Origin: Albula goreensis
Taxonomy: Eukaryota > Chordata > Actinopteri > Albuliformes > Albulidae
DNA: 64,000 nt
Reading direction: 5' to 3'
NCBI GenBank assembly: GCA_022829145.1
Contig: CM040747.1
Span: forward strand, 39,584,058-39,648,057
In this document: one piece after another, positions 9,857 to 21,265 of the stretch
Numbering within the stretch: position 1 is the first letter of the stretch
How the letters are laid out: each line of letters begins with the position of its first letter
The notes under the pieces: model-generated
Told to the model about the DNA's origin: nothing
Database searches by the model: none
The model's input: only the letters and a program-made list of their open reading frames with translations
Translations under genes and position numbers: made by a program

Positions 9857-11200
9857 CCCCTTCCTCTATACAAATCCTGTCACACACAGTTAGAGGAGCT
9901 CTGAGGTGTGAACAGCACTGTGTCTATAGAGGGCTGAGACTCTCTCTGCTGTTTTCACACAGACAGAAAGCTGAATGTCTGTGCTAACACTACTGCTTCT
10001 GTTCTACTGTTATACATGTGTTAAGGTGAAGGGCCAGATGAAAGGTGTGATTCTTTAGTTCTTTGGGTCCTGTTATTTGCACCATATTGGGTTGCACATT
10101 TCATGTGCTACTTCTACATATAACACAATGGGATCATCTTGCTCTTACATCCCAAAATATGTTTTTCAGTAAGATAACACCATTTTCATGAAAACAACAA
10201 AAAATAAATAAAATAATACTAATAATAATAAACCTGTTGGTTTTTAAACCCCACAACGCTAAAATTAGCTACAATTCAGCAAATTTGGTTTCGAGAGCTA
10301 AAGCAGGCATTACAAAGAAGGGGGCAATAAGCACTATGTACAATTAATTACAACAAATCCACAACAGCACAAACACAAATCAAACACACAAAATGGGGGG
10401 AGAGGGCTAGGGGCGGCGCCAAAGAAAAGAAACAAAAATAACCAAATTGCCAGTCTAATCTGGTCTAAGGTTTCACCCAGCCATCTAACTCATGACAAAC
10501 ACAATAGGTCACAACAAAAACAAAGACCTAACTAACTGCACTGGACTGGCCTACCCAAACCGAATACAGCGGATGGCACTCGCCCCAACCTAGTGTATCT
10601 AACGGGATATCCTAGATGTAAGCAGACGGTATGGAGTGTGATATATTTACAGTATATCTCACTTGCCCTTCTTCCCAAACACGCAACAAGGTAATGAACA
10701 GAGTTTACAGGGAATACAACACAAGGGTTTAAACGAAACAACAACATGAACATAACAACGGTTTTGAAAATAACAACTAGCAAATAGCAAAAGCAAAAAT
10801 GGTGAACGAACAGGCGAATCTAGCAGAAACACGGACCAGAGGGTTTAAAAACTGTCACGGGTGGTATGGATTGGTGGGAGCAGTAGCGGACGGAGAGTGG
10901 ATAGGTTGATGAGGACGCACAGTAACCAGGGGTGGACCAATGGGAGAGGAATACCTATTGTGAAATGGAAAGCGGGAGAAAAGACGAAACAACAACAGAG
11001 AAACAGAGACGATGCACAAACAATACACGCACAACCAAGGGCTTTAACACTGCTACCACAAACCCATGGAACAATATTAAATATCATTAAATGTTTTTCC
11101 ATGTAGGACACAGCATATGTATCACACAGTATCACAGTATATTTCAGATAGCGTGTCTGTGCAGCTTCGGGTCTCCTCTATGATAATGTAATTGTATCAT
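9857..11200. other. V1-V2 spacer with shared repeat and an insertion
   Basis: The segment 9985-10130 (TAACACTACTGCTTCTGTTC onward) is repeated at 13425-13565, and the segment from about 11205 is repeated from about 13700. The DNA between about 10250 and 11200 has no counterpart there, so it looks like an insertion. It contains no recognised gene. Confidence 0.5.
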
Positions 11201-11766
11201 GAGCAGCAGAAGGGCTCTAATCTCCCTCCTGTGGTCAGTGTGTGTAATGGAGGAGAGCACTCTGGACTGCCCTGACGAATGAACGCTGCTTCTATTCCTT
11301 GGGAAGATACATACAGCTGCTTTACTGTCAAAACTTTTATCATTAAAAATACATTTTATGAACGAGTACTCATTCATCTGGGCAGTTTTGAATTTTTAGA
11401 TTGTTTTTTAACTCTGTCATTCATTGGCTTAGATATTCTGAAAATTTTACTCAGTGTCAGTATAGGAGTGTAGCAAGAGTTATTTCTGGAGCTGAGTGAA
11501 CTCCTGAGGCTCAGTGTTTAAGAAGCTGCTACAACAGGATGAGATACAGAGTGTGACTGAGTTATTCCTGAGTCACTGAAGCTCAGTGTTGAAGCAGCTC
11601 CTACATTTGTATTAGATTACAGAGTGTGAGAGAGTTATAACTGAACCCCTGAAGCTCAGTGTGCTGGAGCAGAACCCCTCAGTGTCCTGGGTCAGTGCCT
11701 CCCCCTCAGCACCTGCAGTAGGTCCCAGCTGCAGCAGTGCAGTCTCTGTGCAGTCTGACTGAGGGA

Positions 11767-11794
11767 GGTTTTTGTACGGCTCTCTATCACTGTG
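11767..11794 (-). promoter_or_regulatory. V2 recombination signal (canonical 12-RSS)
   Basis: On the - strand: CACAGTG, 12-bp spacer, ACAAAAACC. All consensus positions match. Confidence 0.93.
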
Positions 11795-12355
11795 TGAACA
11801 CATAGCTACTGCTGATCCAGTGGTAACTCTGACAGTAGTAATCTCCTGCATCTTCAGCCTGGACTCCACTGATGGTCAGAGTGAAGTCAGTCCCAGATCC
11901 ACTGCCACTGAATCGATCAGGAATCCCTGAGTTACGGTATGTTGCATAGTAGATCAGGAGTTTAGGAGCTTCTCCAGGTTTCTGCTGATACCAGGCTAAA
12001 TTGTAGTTGTTGTACACTGCAGTGCTGGTTTTACAGCTCAGGGTGACAGTTTCTCTTGTAAGAGCAGATTTACCAGCAGGAGTCTGAGTCACAGTCACCT
12101 GTCCTGTGCATTCTGAAGGGAAGAATAAAAAATAAATACTTATATTATCCATCATAACATTAGAATGACACATAATTTTGTAAGCAGTTATTTAATATTT
12201 TTTAATACATTTACTTTTTATACTTCCATTCCATTAAAATTGAAGACAGCATAACAATTTGAATATATTTTATGAATGTTACCCTGAATGCAGAAAGCGA
12301 GTGCCCAGATGAAGATGGTGATAAAAGTCATTGTTGCTGTGGGTTCTGTTGCCAT
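11795..12355 (-). CDS. Immunoglobulin light-chain V gene 2 (kappa-type)
   Basis: The leader exon (12355-12283) encodes [20 protein letters not shown] and ends at a GTAACA donor. A second in-frame ATG at 12331 could be the true start, giving a shorter and more typical signal peptide. The V exon (12112-11795) encodes [49 protein letters not shown] and [10 protein letters not shown], with both cysteines and the core tryptophan. The frame is open to a perfect 12-RSS. The leader and promoter are nearly identical to those of V3, but the V exons are clearly different in CDR1 and framework 3. Confidence 0.93.
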
Positions 12356-12395
12356 GAAGGACAGCTCTCAGTCTTCAAGTGTTAAACTCACAGGA

Positions 12396-12459
12396 CTATA
12401 AACACTCCCAGAGCACTGAAGCATGTGCTGCCAATGCAAAGTGTCTTCTCTATGCAAAT
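12396..12459 (-). promoter_or_regulatory. V2 promoter: perfect octamer and TATA-like box
   Basis: ATTTGCAT on the - strand (12459-12452) and a TTTATAG box (about 12402-12396), 97 and about 45 bp upstream of the start codon, the standard Ig V promoter layout. Confidence 0.85.
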
Positions 12460-12489
12460 GGTCTTCCTGGGTACAGCAGGCACTTTTGG

Positions 12490-13425
12490 GCTCAATTGAT
12501 GGTGCGGGGGCTGAGTGGGGGTTACAGCCCAATGCTACGTCTTTTAGACTTTGTGGCAAAGAGCTTCACACCCTCATGGTGTAAATGCTGCCCATCGTAG
12601 AGGTGCCATGGGCTGATGGTGGGGTGGTGAGCCAGGTGCAGCACGTCCTCTGGCCATCTCCACATTGATGTCTCTGATCACATGGGGGGAGACGTCGCTG
12701 CGGGCAGCAGGGTGGAGATGATCTCCCGGCTATCAGGAGACTCCTGGGAGGCTCTCTCGGCTCCCCTCCTCTCTGCGCTGGCGGTGTTGTGGCGCAGGCG
12801 ATGCAGGTCATTGGTCCCAGTGAATGCTCCCCAGTGTGTCCTGTTTGAGAAGCTCCAGGGCCCGTGCTGTGTTACTGCAGCACATAGCCTTTACTTTTGG
12901 GCTGGGAATAGCTTTTGGATTCAAAAACATCCCATTGAGTCCATGAGAAGGACCTCTTCAGCTTCTGGTGGTGTTTGTTGTTTTCTGTTGGGGGTTGTAA
13001 TGCAGAGAGGGGTGTGTGTTTGGGGAAGGGTGCGAGTCTGGGAGGGAGGGGTGTCGGCCTGTGTGCTGGGGGGGCTGTTGGACTCTGTTGATTGCGTTGT
13101 GTCAGGAGGAGTGGTTGTGTCTCTCTGGGCCAGTAGTTTGGCAGGGGGCTGTGCACAGAGTGTAGTTTGTGTCATTGGAAGGTGTGTTGTTTTGAGGGGA
13201 ATGGTTTGTGTGTCAGTGTGTGTGTTTCCAGTGGTACATGAAGTACATATGAGCTCCTGAAGCTGCTCTCATAGGTGCTGTATCTCCTTGATGAAAGATC
13301 TCTCCCTGTGTTGCATGTGCTCTTTTACAGCAGCCAGCTGGGCTCTCAGGGCCTGGTTGTCCTGCCTCAGAGTGGCAGCCTCCTCTCTTAGCTCAGCGAT
13401 AGCTCGGCTGTTCTCCCTGCTAACA
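12490..13425 (-). pseudogene. Decayed retrotransposon ORF with coiled coil and SGNH-esterase-like domain
   Basis: Read on the - strand from about 13425: a heptad-rich coiled coil (ELREEAATLRQDNQALRAQL), a Thr/Pro/Gln-rich linker (13175-12960), EVLLMDSMGCF (block I-like), then HWGAFTGTNDLHRLR (GTND block), STLLP and HVIRDINVEM, each in a different frame. These blocks, in this order, occur in repetitive fish proteins with an SGNH-hydrolase fold. Esterase-bearing ORF1 proteins are known from CR1/L2-type LINEs. The copy is full of frameshifts and stops. It sits exactly where V2 and V3 upstream DNA ceases to match, so it inserted after the cassette duplicated or into one copy. Confidence 0.55.
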
Positions 13426-14100
13426 CTACTGCTTCTGTTCTACTGTTATGCATGTGTTAAGGAGAAGGGCCAGATGAAAGGTGTGATTCTTTAGTTCTTT
13501 GGGTCCTGTTATTTGCACCTTATTGGGTTGTGCATTTCATGTGCCACTTGTACAAACAACAAAATGGGGTCACCGTGCTCTTGCATTCCAAAATATGTTT
13601 TTAAATAAGATAACTAAAATTTAGAAACTAAAAATAAATAAATAAATAAAATAAAAAAACACCTGTTAGTTTTCCCGTCAAATTCGAGTAACAGATGGGC
13701 TCTGTCTCCCTCCTGTGGTCAGTCTATGTAATGGCCGCTTGTGTGAGGTGTGATGGGGGAGAGTACTTTGGATTGCCCTGCCTGGTGAACACTGATAATA
13801 TTTCCTGGGACATGTTATATACCACTGCTTCATAGTCAAAACATTTATCATAAAAATATGTTTCATTCACTGGCAGTCATTCATCTGGGCAGTTAAGAAT
13901 TTTTTATAATGTTTTTCACACTGCCATTTGAATTTCCCCAGCTGTCATTAAGTGGCTTTGATATTCTGCAATTGAATTCAATGTCAATATATGAGTGTTA
14001 TTTTTGGAGTTCAGTGAACTAATGGAGCTGTGTTTAAGTTGCAGCTACACTGTATCAGTATACAGAGTATGAGAGAGTTACCCACTGCAACTCAGTGTGC
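13426..14100. repeat. Duplicate of the V1-V2 spacer
   Basis: Positions 13425-13565 match 9985-10130, and 13700-14060 match 11215-11610 (including CCTCCTGTGGTCAGT and the shared CTGGAGCAGAACCCCTCAGT end). This marks tandem duplication of a V-containing cassette. Confidence 0.75.
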
Positions 14101-14203
14101 TGGAGCAGAACCCCTCAGTGTCCCGGGTCAGTGCCTCCCCCCTCAGCACCTGCAGTCGGTCCCAGCTGCAGCAGTGCAGTCTCTGTGCAGTCTGACTGAG
14201 GGA

Positions 14204-14231
14204 GGTTTTTGTACGGCTCTCTATCACTGTG
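14204..14231 (-). promoter_or_regulatory. V3 recombination signal (canonical 12-RSS)
   Basis: On the - strand: CACAGTG, 12-bp spacer, ACAAAAACC. The spacer has the same sequence as in V2. Confidence 0.93.
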
Positions 14232-14791
14232 TGAACACAGGGCCACTGTGTGCACTCTGACAGTAGTAATCTCCTGCATCTTCAGCCTGGACTCCACTGA
14301 TGGTCAGAGTGAAGTCGAGGCCATTTCCTCTCCCACTGCCACTGAATCTAGAGGGCACTCCAGATACTCTCTCTGATGTGAGTTTGATCAGGAGTTTGGG
14401 AGCTTCTCCAGATTTCTGCTGGTACCAGGAGAGAAAGTACTGAGCACCAGTATATTGGACAACTGCAGTACTGGCCTTACAGTCAATAGAGACTGACTGA
14501 CCCGTCTGGACTGACTGGGCTGGAGACTGAGTCAGAACCACCTGCCCACAAGACTCTGCAGAGAGAGAGAGAGAGATTGACTGTGTAAATAGCATTACTA
14601 AACACAATGTACACTTACAGATTTGAATGTACATGTATTACTATAAATTATAAAACTAATGTTTGATATTTTCTGTAGTGAGAGAATCATAGAGAATTTG
14701 ACAAAGTATTTCTCTCACCCTGAATGCAGAAAGCGAGTGCCCAGATGAAGATGGTCATAAAAGTCATTGTTGCTGCGGGTTCTGTTGCCAT
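14232..14791 (-). CDS. Immunoglobulin light-chain V gene 3 (kappa-type)
   Basis: The leader exon (14791-14719) differs from the V2 leader by only a couple of codons ([15 protein letters not shown]) and ends at a GTGAGA donor. The V exon (14555-14232), preceded by a (CT)n-CTGCAG acceptor, encodes [16 protein letters not shown], a long CDR1 ([13 protein letters not shown]), [25 protein letters not shown] and [12 protein letters not shown]. Framework 3 carries about three extra residues (GRGNGLDF versus GSGTDF in V2), in the D-E loop. Both cysteines and the tryptophan are present and the frame is open, so it looks usable. It is furthest from J-C. Confidence 0.92.
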
Positions 14792-14830
14792 GAAGGACAG
14801 CTCTCAGTCATCAAGTGTTAAACTCACAGG

Positions 14831-14895
14831 ACTATAAACACTCCCAGAGCACTGAAGCATGTGCTGCCAATGCAAAGTGTCTTCTCTATGCAAAT
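14831..14895 (-). promoter_or_regulatory. V3 promoter: perfect octamer and TATA-like box
   Basis: ATTTGCAT on the - strand (14895-14888), 97 bp upstream of the start codon, and a TATAG box at about 14838-14831. Nearly identical to the V2 promoter. Confidence 0.85.
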
Positions 14896-14929
14896 GGTCT
14901 TCCTGGGTACAGCAGGCACTTGTAGCCCA

Positions 14930-16430
14930 GCAGTGCTGTGGAGGCAGACTAGGGCTTATGGGCTGTGACACAGACAGAGCAGTTTAACACTGGTGTAACA
15001 GTGTCTGGACAGCAGGATCACAATCCAAACCAACATCATTCACATTTTGCCATCATATTCTTTTCTCACATGTGTACCCTGTTAAACAGTGCAGTGTAAA
15101 CCTTTGAGGCGGTGAAATTGCACAATTAGATTTTAACACTTTGAAACCTTGGATTTTGCCTAATTTTCGGGGTGTGAGTTATTTATGTCCTATCACTGCT
15201 GCACTCACACATAATCCATACTCTGATTGTTTCCCATTACACTGAAGGACCAGACATGGCTGACAACTGCAGCCATTGCTGTTTTTCCACTGTAGTGAAA
15301 GAGGATTCTGCTGCTCTCTCCATCGTAGTCAACAAGGACAGGGTATCACCTGAGGGGAATGGAACAAGTGTGGAAGTGTCTCTGTCTTGTGGTGCTGGGA
15401 CAGGTGGAGGGAGGAGCAAGCTCCTCAGCTCCTCCCACTGTACTGCTGTCAGTCTCCTGGTTCCCTCCCTCAGCCTGGAGAGTTAACTGGAGCTGCAGCA
15501 GCAGAGGCCTCACGAACAGGCAGCCTCACCTGAGAGTGATTTCTAATCAATCCAGGTACAAACACTTGCCTTCAATTAGGCCTTCTATTTAAACACATTC
15601 TTATAGGCTGACGGGGGACTTTCACATTAACTTTGAGGTTATGTGTGGCTGTTTGACTTGGCTTTGCTGTGTTTTTTTTTTTTGTTAAAGCTTGTTTTTG
15701 AGTATGTTCTTGTTTTGTAGCCCCCCCCCCCAGAAAAAATAAATAAATAAACAAATTAAAGGCCTTTGGCCACTTTTTGCTGTGTTTTACTTCCACCCTC
15801 CACCTAACTCAGCTCAGTGGCCTCACCTGCCACTGTGCCACCACATTTATAACATTAAATGAAACCCATGAATTTGTTTCATTGGTTTTTGAACTACATT
15901 GGTTTGTTTCCCAAGAATTATTAGCCTATAAGTCTGATTCAAGAATATGATCATTCATGCATTTTTGCATCAGGATTACATTTTCAGATGTATGAGGTTA
16001 TCATCTATGAGGACTACAAAGAGAAATTAAGTCCCATAAAATCTGATGTCACTTTATCAACTTTTGTTGGATTTTAAAAATGCAAATTATAAGATATAGT
16101 TAAGTAATATTTCATCATAAAATGATGTAATGTATTCAAAGCCCCTTCCTGTATAGACTTTTACATTTTTATTCATGTGTATTATATTTTTCTAAATAGA
16201 CCATATGAACACTTTTATTTTAAAACAGCCTAAATACCTACTCCTTTTTTTTTTAAATTTGTATCATTTGGCCTAGAAATTAAATCATATACAAATTCTG
16301 TACCATCATTAAGACCACTGTGCTGGAATGTGCTTCAGCATCATAGAGTAAGTTAAGATGTTGTTGGTGCTCTTATAAAACTCTTGCTTGTTCAGCACTG
16401 TAAACTCTTACTGTTTTTATTCTTTTAAAT
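14930..16430. other. Gene-free stretch beyond V3
   Basis: No V, leader or octamer is found here, so V3 is the last V gene seen. A short GC-richer patch at 15240-15490 has open frames on both strands without a recognisable domain. A poly-C run lies at about 15721. Confidence 0.4.
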
Positions 16431-17740
16431 TTAGAACACAGAATTGGACAGAATTCACATCATTCTGTCTCCCAGCAACAGTAGTAAGTTCAAGTGGTTT
16501 AGAATTTTCAGTATTTCAGCCTCTATGATGTCACAATAGGAATGTTCTTAAAATACAAACAGCTATCAATTAATATGTCATTAGTTTGTTTGCCGAAGGC
16601 GCAAACTGCTGTTCTTCTATAGAATCTTTACTTCTTATTATTATTCCTGATTCTTCCGGACGTATCTCCTCCTACAGTTTTTAAGCTAGACATACCAAAC
16701 TTGGCCACCAGAGACGTGGATACACTGGTCAGGTTGCTTGTATTTTTCTAAGCTATATGATTCATACTTTTTAAACTATAAAGCTTTAAAAAACGGCCTC
16801 CACTTAACATTGGTGGACTGTTGAGCATGCTAATGTGGCTAACGTTACTTAGCAACAATTGTAACGGTCGCTGCTCGGCTCACAAACGGATTTAATGCGT
16901 CAGTATCTGAATTGTATGAACTACTTCAGCGGTAAGGATTTGTAGTCCTAAATATTATCTACTTTTTAAACTAGACATACCAAATTTGTTAACTTGAATA
17001 ATACTGGCTATGTTGCTTGTACTTATCTAAACTATAAGATTTATACTTGTTTTAAACTATAAAGCTTTAAAAAAACGGTGTCCGTTGACTTAATATTTGT
17101 GTAATACTGAGCATGCTAACAAGCTAACATTCGTGACACGAAGCGACAGTAATGACATGTAACGTTACTTTTAATTTAACAAATACCACTTCACCACTAA
17201 TAGTAGTAAGTACTTCCTACTTTCCGATAATTTTAAGGTAGTTGACAAAACAACATTATCCAAAGAATACAGCATGCTAGCTACCTTACCAGACTTGAAA
17301 TTTTGAAATAACTTTCCTTTTGACACAAAGATACTGGGATAACGTTATCTCTCGCTATGATGTTATACTGCACTAATGGAATTTGTCTCGGGCAATCACA
17401 ATGCGCGGTCGGAACTAACTGTTGTATAAAATGCGTTGTGTGCAATATATGTGCCGTACAACTGCATCATTGTCTATTAAGTGTTCTTCAGTGCTTACTG
17501 TACTGACTAGAAGTTTCAATATACAGTTCTAATAATAAGAAGTAGTATTATTGTAATATATATGTTGTATTACTATATAGCAGTCTTATTATTAACTTTT
17601 AGTAGGTAGCCTACAGTTTTAAACATACTTTTAAAGACTTCGGCAAGCAAACAGAGTTTCTTCTGGAACTCTATATCAAGTTAGATCAAATAATAAATTA
17701 CTCCATCTTTAATATGTAAAATTTAAACATGATAATGGTA
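16431..17740 (+). repeat. Second copy of the 0.6-1.35 kb transposon segment, split by an insert
   Basis: 16431-16585 matches 643-795 closely (shared TTTCAGTATTTCAGCCTCTA, TCAATTAATATGTCATT) and about 17690-17740 resembles 1295-1350. The DNA in between is the insert described separately. The transposase part is absent. Confidence 0.7.
16584..17656. mobile_element. MITE-like insertion with short terminal inverted repeats
   Basis: Starts GTTTGTTTGCCGAAGGC; the opposite end, read in reverse complement, is GTTTGCTTGCCGAAGTC. The element (about 1.07 kb) lies inside the repeat copy at 16431-17740. It has no coding capacity and contains an internal near-duplication (TTTTTAAACTATAAAGCTTTAAAAAACGG at about 16770, similar again at about 17050). 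Superfamily not determined. Confidence 0.5.
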
Positions 17741-18890
17741 ATGTGAAAATTAGTGTGCTGAAATAATATTTTATCATAACGGGCTGAGTATTATTTATTT
17801 AATTATTCACAAAATATCATTTGCACTGAGCTGAAGTTTCAAATACCTTAATTCGGGATACATGCAAATCAAATGTGTCAGTCTGCAACAAGAATTTATT
17901 CTCTTTCAATAAATTAGCATTTTTGGCTAACTTCAAATTACAAGTTGTTGTGGCTGGCTGTGAACGGTGCTCTCACAAGATGCCTGTCTCCGCAGAATGT
18001 CCCTCGATCCCAGCAGAATAGCCATGGAGCTTTGGATCCTGGTATTTCCTGTAATTGTCTCCTTCATCAACATGGATACTCACCAATGAGGTAACAATTT
18101 GGTGTATCCCTATGGCTAAACAACATGCTAAACTGGTAATTTATGTCATGTGTACTTTATGTGTAATTTATGTAAGTCTTTTCTGTTACCTGTTTGTCTC
18201 TGAGTCTCAGTCTCTCTGGTAGCCGATGCATCTCAGCCTGACACTGAAAGGAGTCCTTGACTTGTGCCAGTGAAGAGTGCACCTGGAACGACTAAGTCTA
18301 TGAAAAAGAAGAAAAAGATAGGATTACAGGCTCAGTTCAGTGACATTGACAGTCCATCCTTCCTACAGTAGCATGGGGGTATTCTCTCCCAGTCAGCTTT
18401 CAGGAAGTGGAGGCATCAGTCTGTCTTTAAAACAACATTTAAAGTAACATTCACCACTGCACCAGAGATGACACTTAGTAACAACAGAGGAATCAGTTAC
18501 ATGGTGGAGGTATCAGTCACAGTAGAGACATCAGCTATAAACTGCTCACATGTGCAAAGAAGATAAGGTTTGACCAGGCCTCTCTGCTGATGATGGAGAC
18601 ATCCAGCCAGACTGAGTCTCACAAAAAGACGGACAAAGGTAGGAGCAGACACTCAGGACACTCACATTGGTGGTTTCCCTCGTCTCTGTGTCATCGTGAC
18701 AGTCCCTGTTCTCCAAGGTTATGCGTGTGGGAGAACTGAGGGCCAAATTCAGTTGTACATAAGGTTATACAGTGTGTACCTAATTACAGACTTCATTATA
18801 CAGAATTATGATCTCTGGCCCTCTGCATCTCTTTCTCAGGAACTGCAAGAGAAGAGGGAGAAGATTATGTGTGTGTATGTGTGGGGCACC
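17741..18890. other. Mixed stretch, possible remnants of upstream exons
   Basis: Lys-rich SMKKKKKIG and QAQFSDIDSPSFL can be read at about 18290-18360 on the + strand but are surrounded by stops. I cannot assign them. The stretch may belong to the broken coiled-coil gene that follows. Confidence 0.25.
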
Positions 18891-18901
18891 AGCAGGGGGC
18901 G
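18889..18901 (+). promoter_or_regulatory. CTCF-like site beyond the IgL locus
   Basis: CCAGCAGGGGGCG, identical to the site upstream of J1 and in the same orientation. Binding is inferred from consensus only. Confidence 0.3.
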
Positions 18902-19793
18902 ATGGAGAGGAGGCTGAGCCTCATGCAGGCCCAAACCCAGAGCAGCTGCGAGGAGCTGCAGAACCTGCAGATGAAGGTGAGGCTGGACTAAGCCATTTGG
19001 GCAATTTACTCAAGGTTAAAGCTACACTGGGCAGTGATTGTCATTGTTATATGAAGCATGTATGGAGTGTTGAATGAAGTGATTAGCATGTAGTATAAAG
19101 TGATTGGAATGTTCTAAGATTCCATTTGCATCCTGCATGGAGAGATCAGCATCCTGTATGGAGTGATGAATCTGACATGCTCAGTGATCAGTGTGTTTTA
19201 TGAAGTTCATCTCCACTCCCGTCTGCAGTTCAACCAGAATCAGAGAGACACTGGAAAGCAGCTCAGCCTTCTTCAGCTGGAGAACACCATCCTAAGGGAT
19301 GCTCTTAAACACCATATCTGATCAGATGGAGAGCAGGTAAACTCTATTCACCTATCCTCCTTTTTGCTGCACCCAAACCACTCCCCCTTTTCATACTAAC
19401 CCCGCCCACTAGTCCACATAGCTCCCCCCATTAAACCTGCCTGGGAAGGTATTCTCTAGTCTTTCCAGGCAGTGACCAAACCATCAAACCACAACCCCAT
19501 CTCTCTCCTGCAGCTAGCTCCACCTGGAAACATTTACCTCCTTCATCTGGTATTCTGACTGTCATCCTAACTCACACGATTGAAAAGCCAGATGTAGTTT
19601 TGTGTAGGATTTTAACATTCAGTTGGAAACATTACATTCTTACATCTTGATATACCTACATTTGGACCATACACCTACATCTAGCCATCTTTTTGTTTCA
19701 GACTCCAGTGAAGGAGGACGTACCTGCAGTCGCTGCCCATGAGGACCCAGCCTGAGATGTCCAGCAAGGATCCAGACCACTCCGCTCTCAGGC
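18896..19793 (+). pseudogene. Broken coiled-coil gene fragment (three exon-like blocks)
   Basis: Block 1 (about 18896-18976) encodes MERRLSLMQAQTQSSCEELQ and ends LQMK at a GTGAGG donor. Block 2 (19229-19336, after TCTGCAG, before GTAAAC) encodes NQRDTGKQLSLLQLENTILR but has an in-frame TGA near its end; a two-base loss there would explain it. Block 3 (from 19702, after TTTCAG) encodes TPVKEDVPAVAAHEDPA then a stop. The phases agree and the heptad pattern suggests a coiled coil. I do not recognise the parent gene. Alternatively these are chance open blocks. Confidence 0.35.
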
Positions 19794-19799
19794 AAGGGG

Positions 19800-21110
19800 A
19801 TCCTTATCTATGGGGTGCTGTTTGGACACAAATAATCAATTTAGTGTGTGTATGTATTGGTTTGACTGGCATAATATACAGAGCGAAAATATCTTGACGG
19901 TATGAGATAAAAAACTCCCTGTTGATAAAAGCTGTAATATGAAAGATCACTATTAAGGCGGGCTGGTGGGTGAAAGGTTTGAGCAAGTGTCAGTGTTAAA
20001 CTGATATGGGGTAACAATAGAGAAGTCACAAAACGAGAGCTGACGTACATAAGTGTTGATTTGGTGGCCTTGGTGCAACTGAAATTGGTAAGAAACTGAA
20101 AATTCTGTAAAAACATCACAGGAAAGAAACAATCAAGCAAAACATGCTTGAGTGTCCAAATGTTGCACTTTAGTATCAGTGTACAATTGTGTTTGACTGC
20201 TGTGACGAACATGTAGCCAATTGTTAGCATCACAAAGGGCCAACCACTTTCTCACAGTAAAGCAGAACACTTCTGTTTGACTGTTAGAATACTGTATTGT
20301 TTTATCTAAATTGTTATGTAGTTATATGTATTTATGGTACATAGTTAATACGTGAGATATTGTTGAATGCCACTGAGCTGATCGTACACTAACTGGCCTA
20401 ATCCTTCAGTCAGAGAGAATTGTAGCTGCTGAATGAAATCTACAGGTATATTGCTGGCTCTGAGATATACTAGGTGCTACTGTGGTTTCTGCTAACAGAA
20501 AATATATACAATGAATCTTGTCTCCAGTAACAATAGAGTGCTATATAAATGCTCACATACAACCACAGATCTAAAATGGATAATTAACATTAGTATGCTA
20601 GAAACGTTACTTCTGCTGCAAGTTCTCACACTATTACAACAAAAATGATATAAAGCCTACACATAGGCAGTATTATAGCAGAAGTGAGTAAATCAATATT
20701 GCTGCATTAACACACTACATATTTCAAATATAAGTTTGTACACACAAAATGCACATAACTAATCTTCTGTGTTAATATTTATATATCAACAAACACGTTC
20801 ATTATTGAAGTAAACAGCAACACACAACAACGCACAAATAAACCCTATGAGCAAGCGTAATTGACCTCAAAACCGGGAGAGCATGAAACTGAGAAGGAAG
20901 AAACTTAACTGGTAAATCATAGTTTATGCACCAGACACTACTAGTGGTGCTAAAATGTATGCTACGATCCAACAGAACGCACCTGCTCTGCACATGCATG
21001 AGGAACGGAATTTTACACATAATATGTAGACTGTGGAGTGCGTCACAATGGCTGCTCCTCCCTTTAACGAAATGCAAACCCAACCCCTTGTTAGCTATTG
21101 TGATGTCACA
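19800..21110. other. Gene-free AT-rich stretch
   Basis: No domain-bearing frame, RNA gene or clear repeat structure seen. Confidence 0.4.
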
Positions 21111-21114
21111 GATG

Positions 21115-21265
21115 GTCAGGGAAAGCTCAGTTAGAGAGGGCAGACTCTGTATAGAGGGGCAGATAGAGAGGGCAGACTCTGTACAGAGGGGAAGTTAATG
21201 AGGGCAGACTCTGTACAGAGGGGCACTTAGAGAGGGCAGATTCTGTACAGAGGGGCAGTTAAAGT
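21115..21265 (+). repeat. 32-bp minisatellite, short array
   Basis: About four to five units of the type GAGAGGGCAGACTCTGTACA plus GAGGGGCAGTTA. The same unit forms the large array at 31785-33010, and the DNA after both arrays is duplicated. Confidence 0.9.

Noticed and set aside
15237-15490. Possible exon in the GC-rich patch
   Set aside because: Open on both strands with no domain and no good splice pair.
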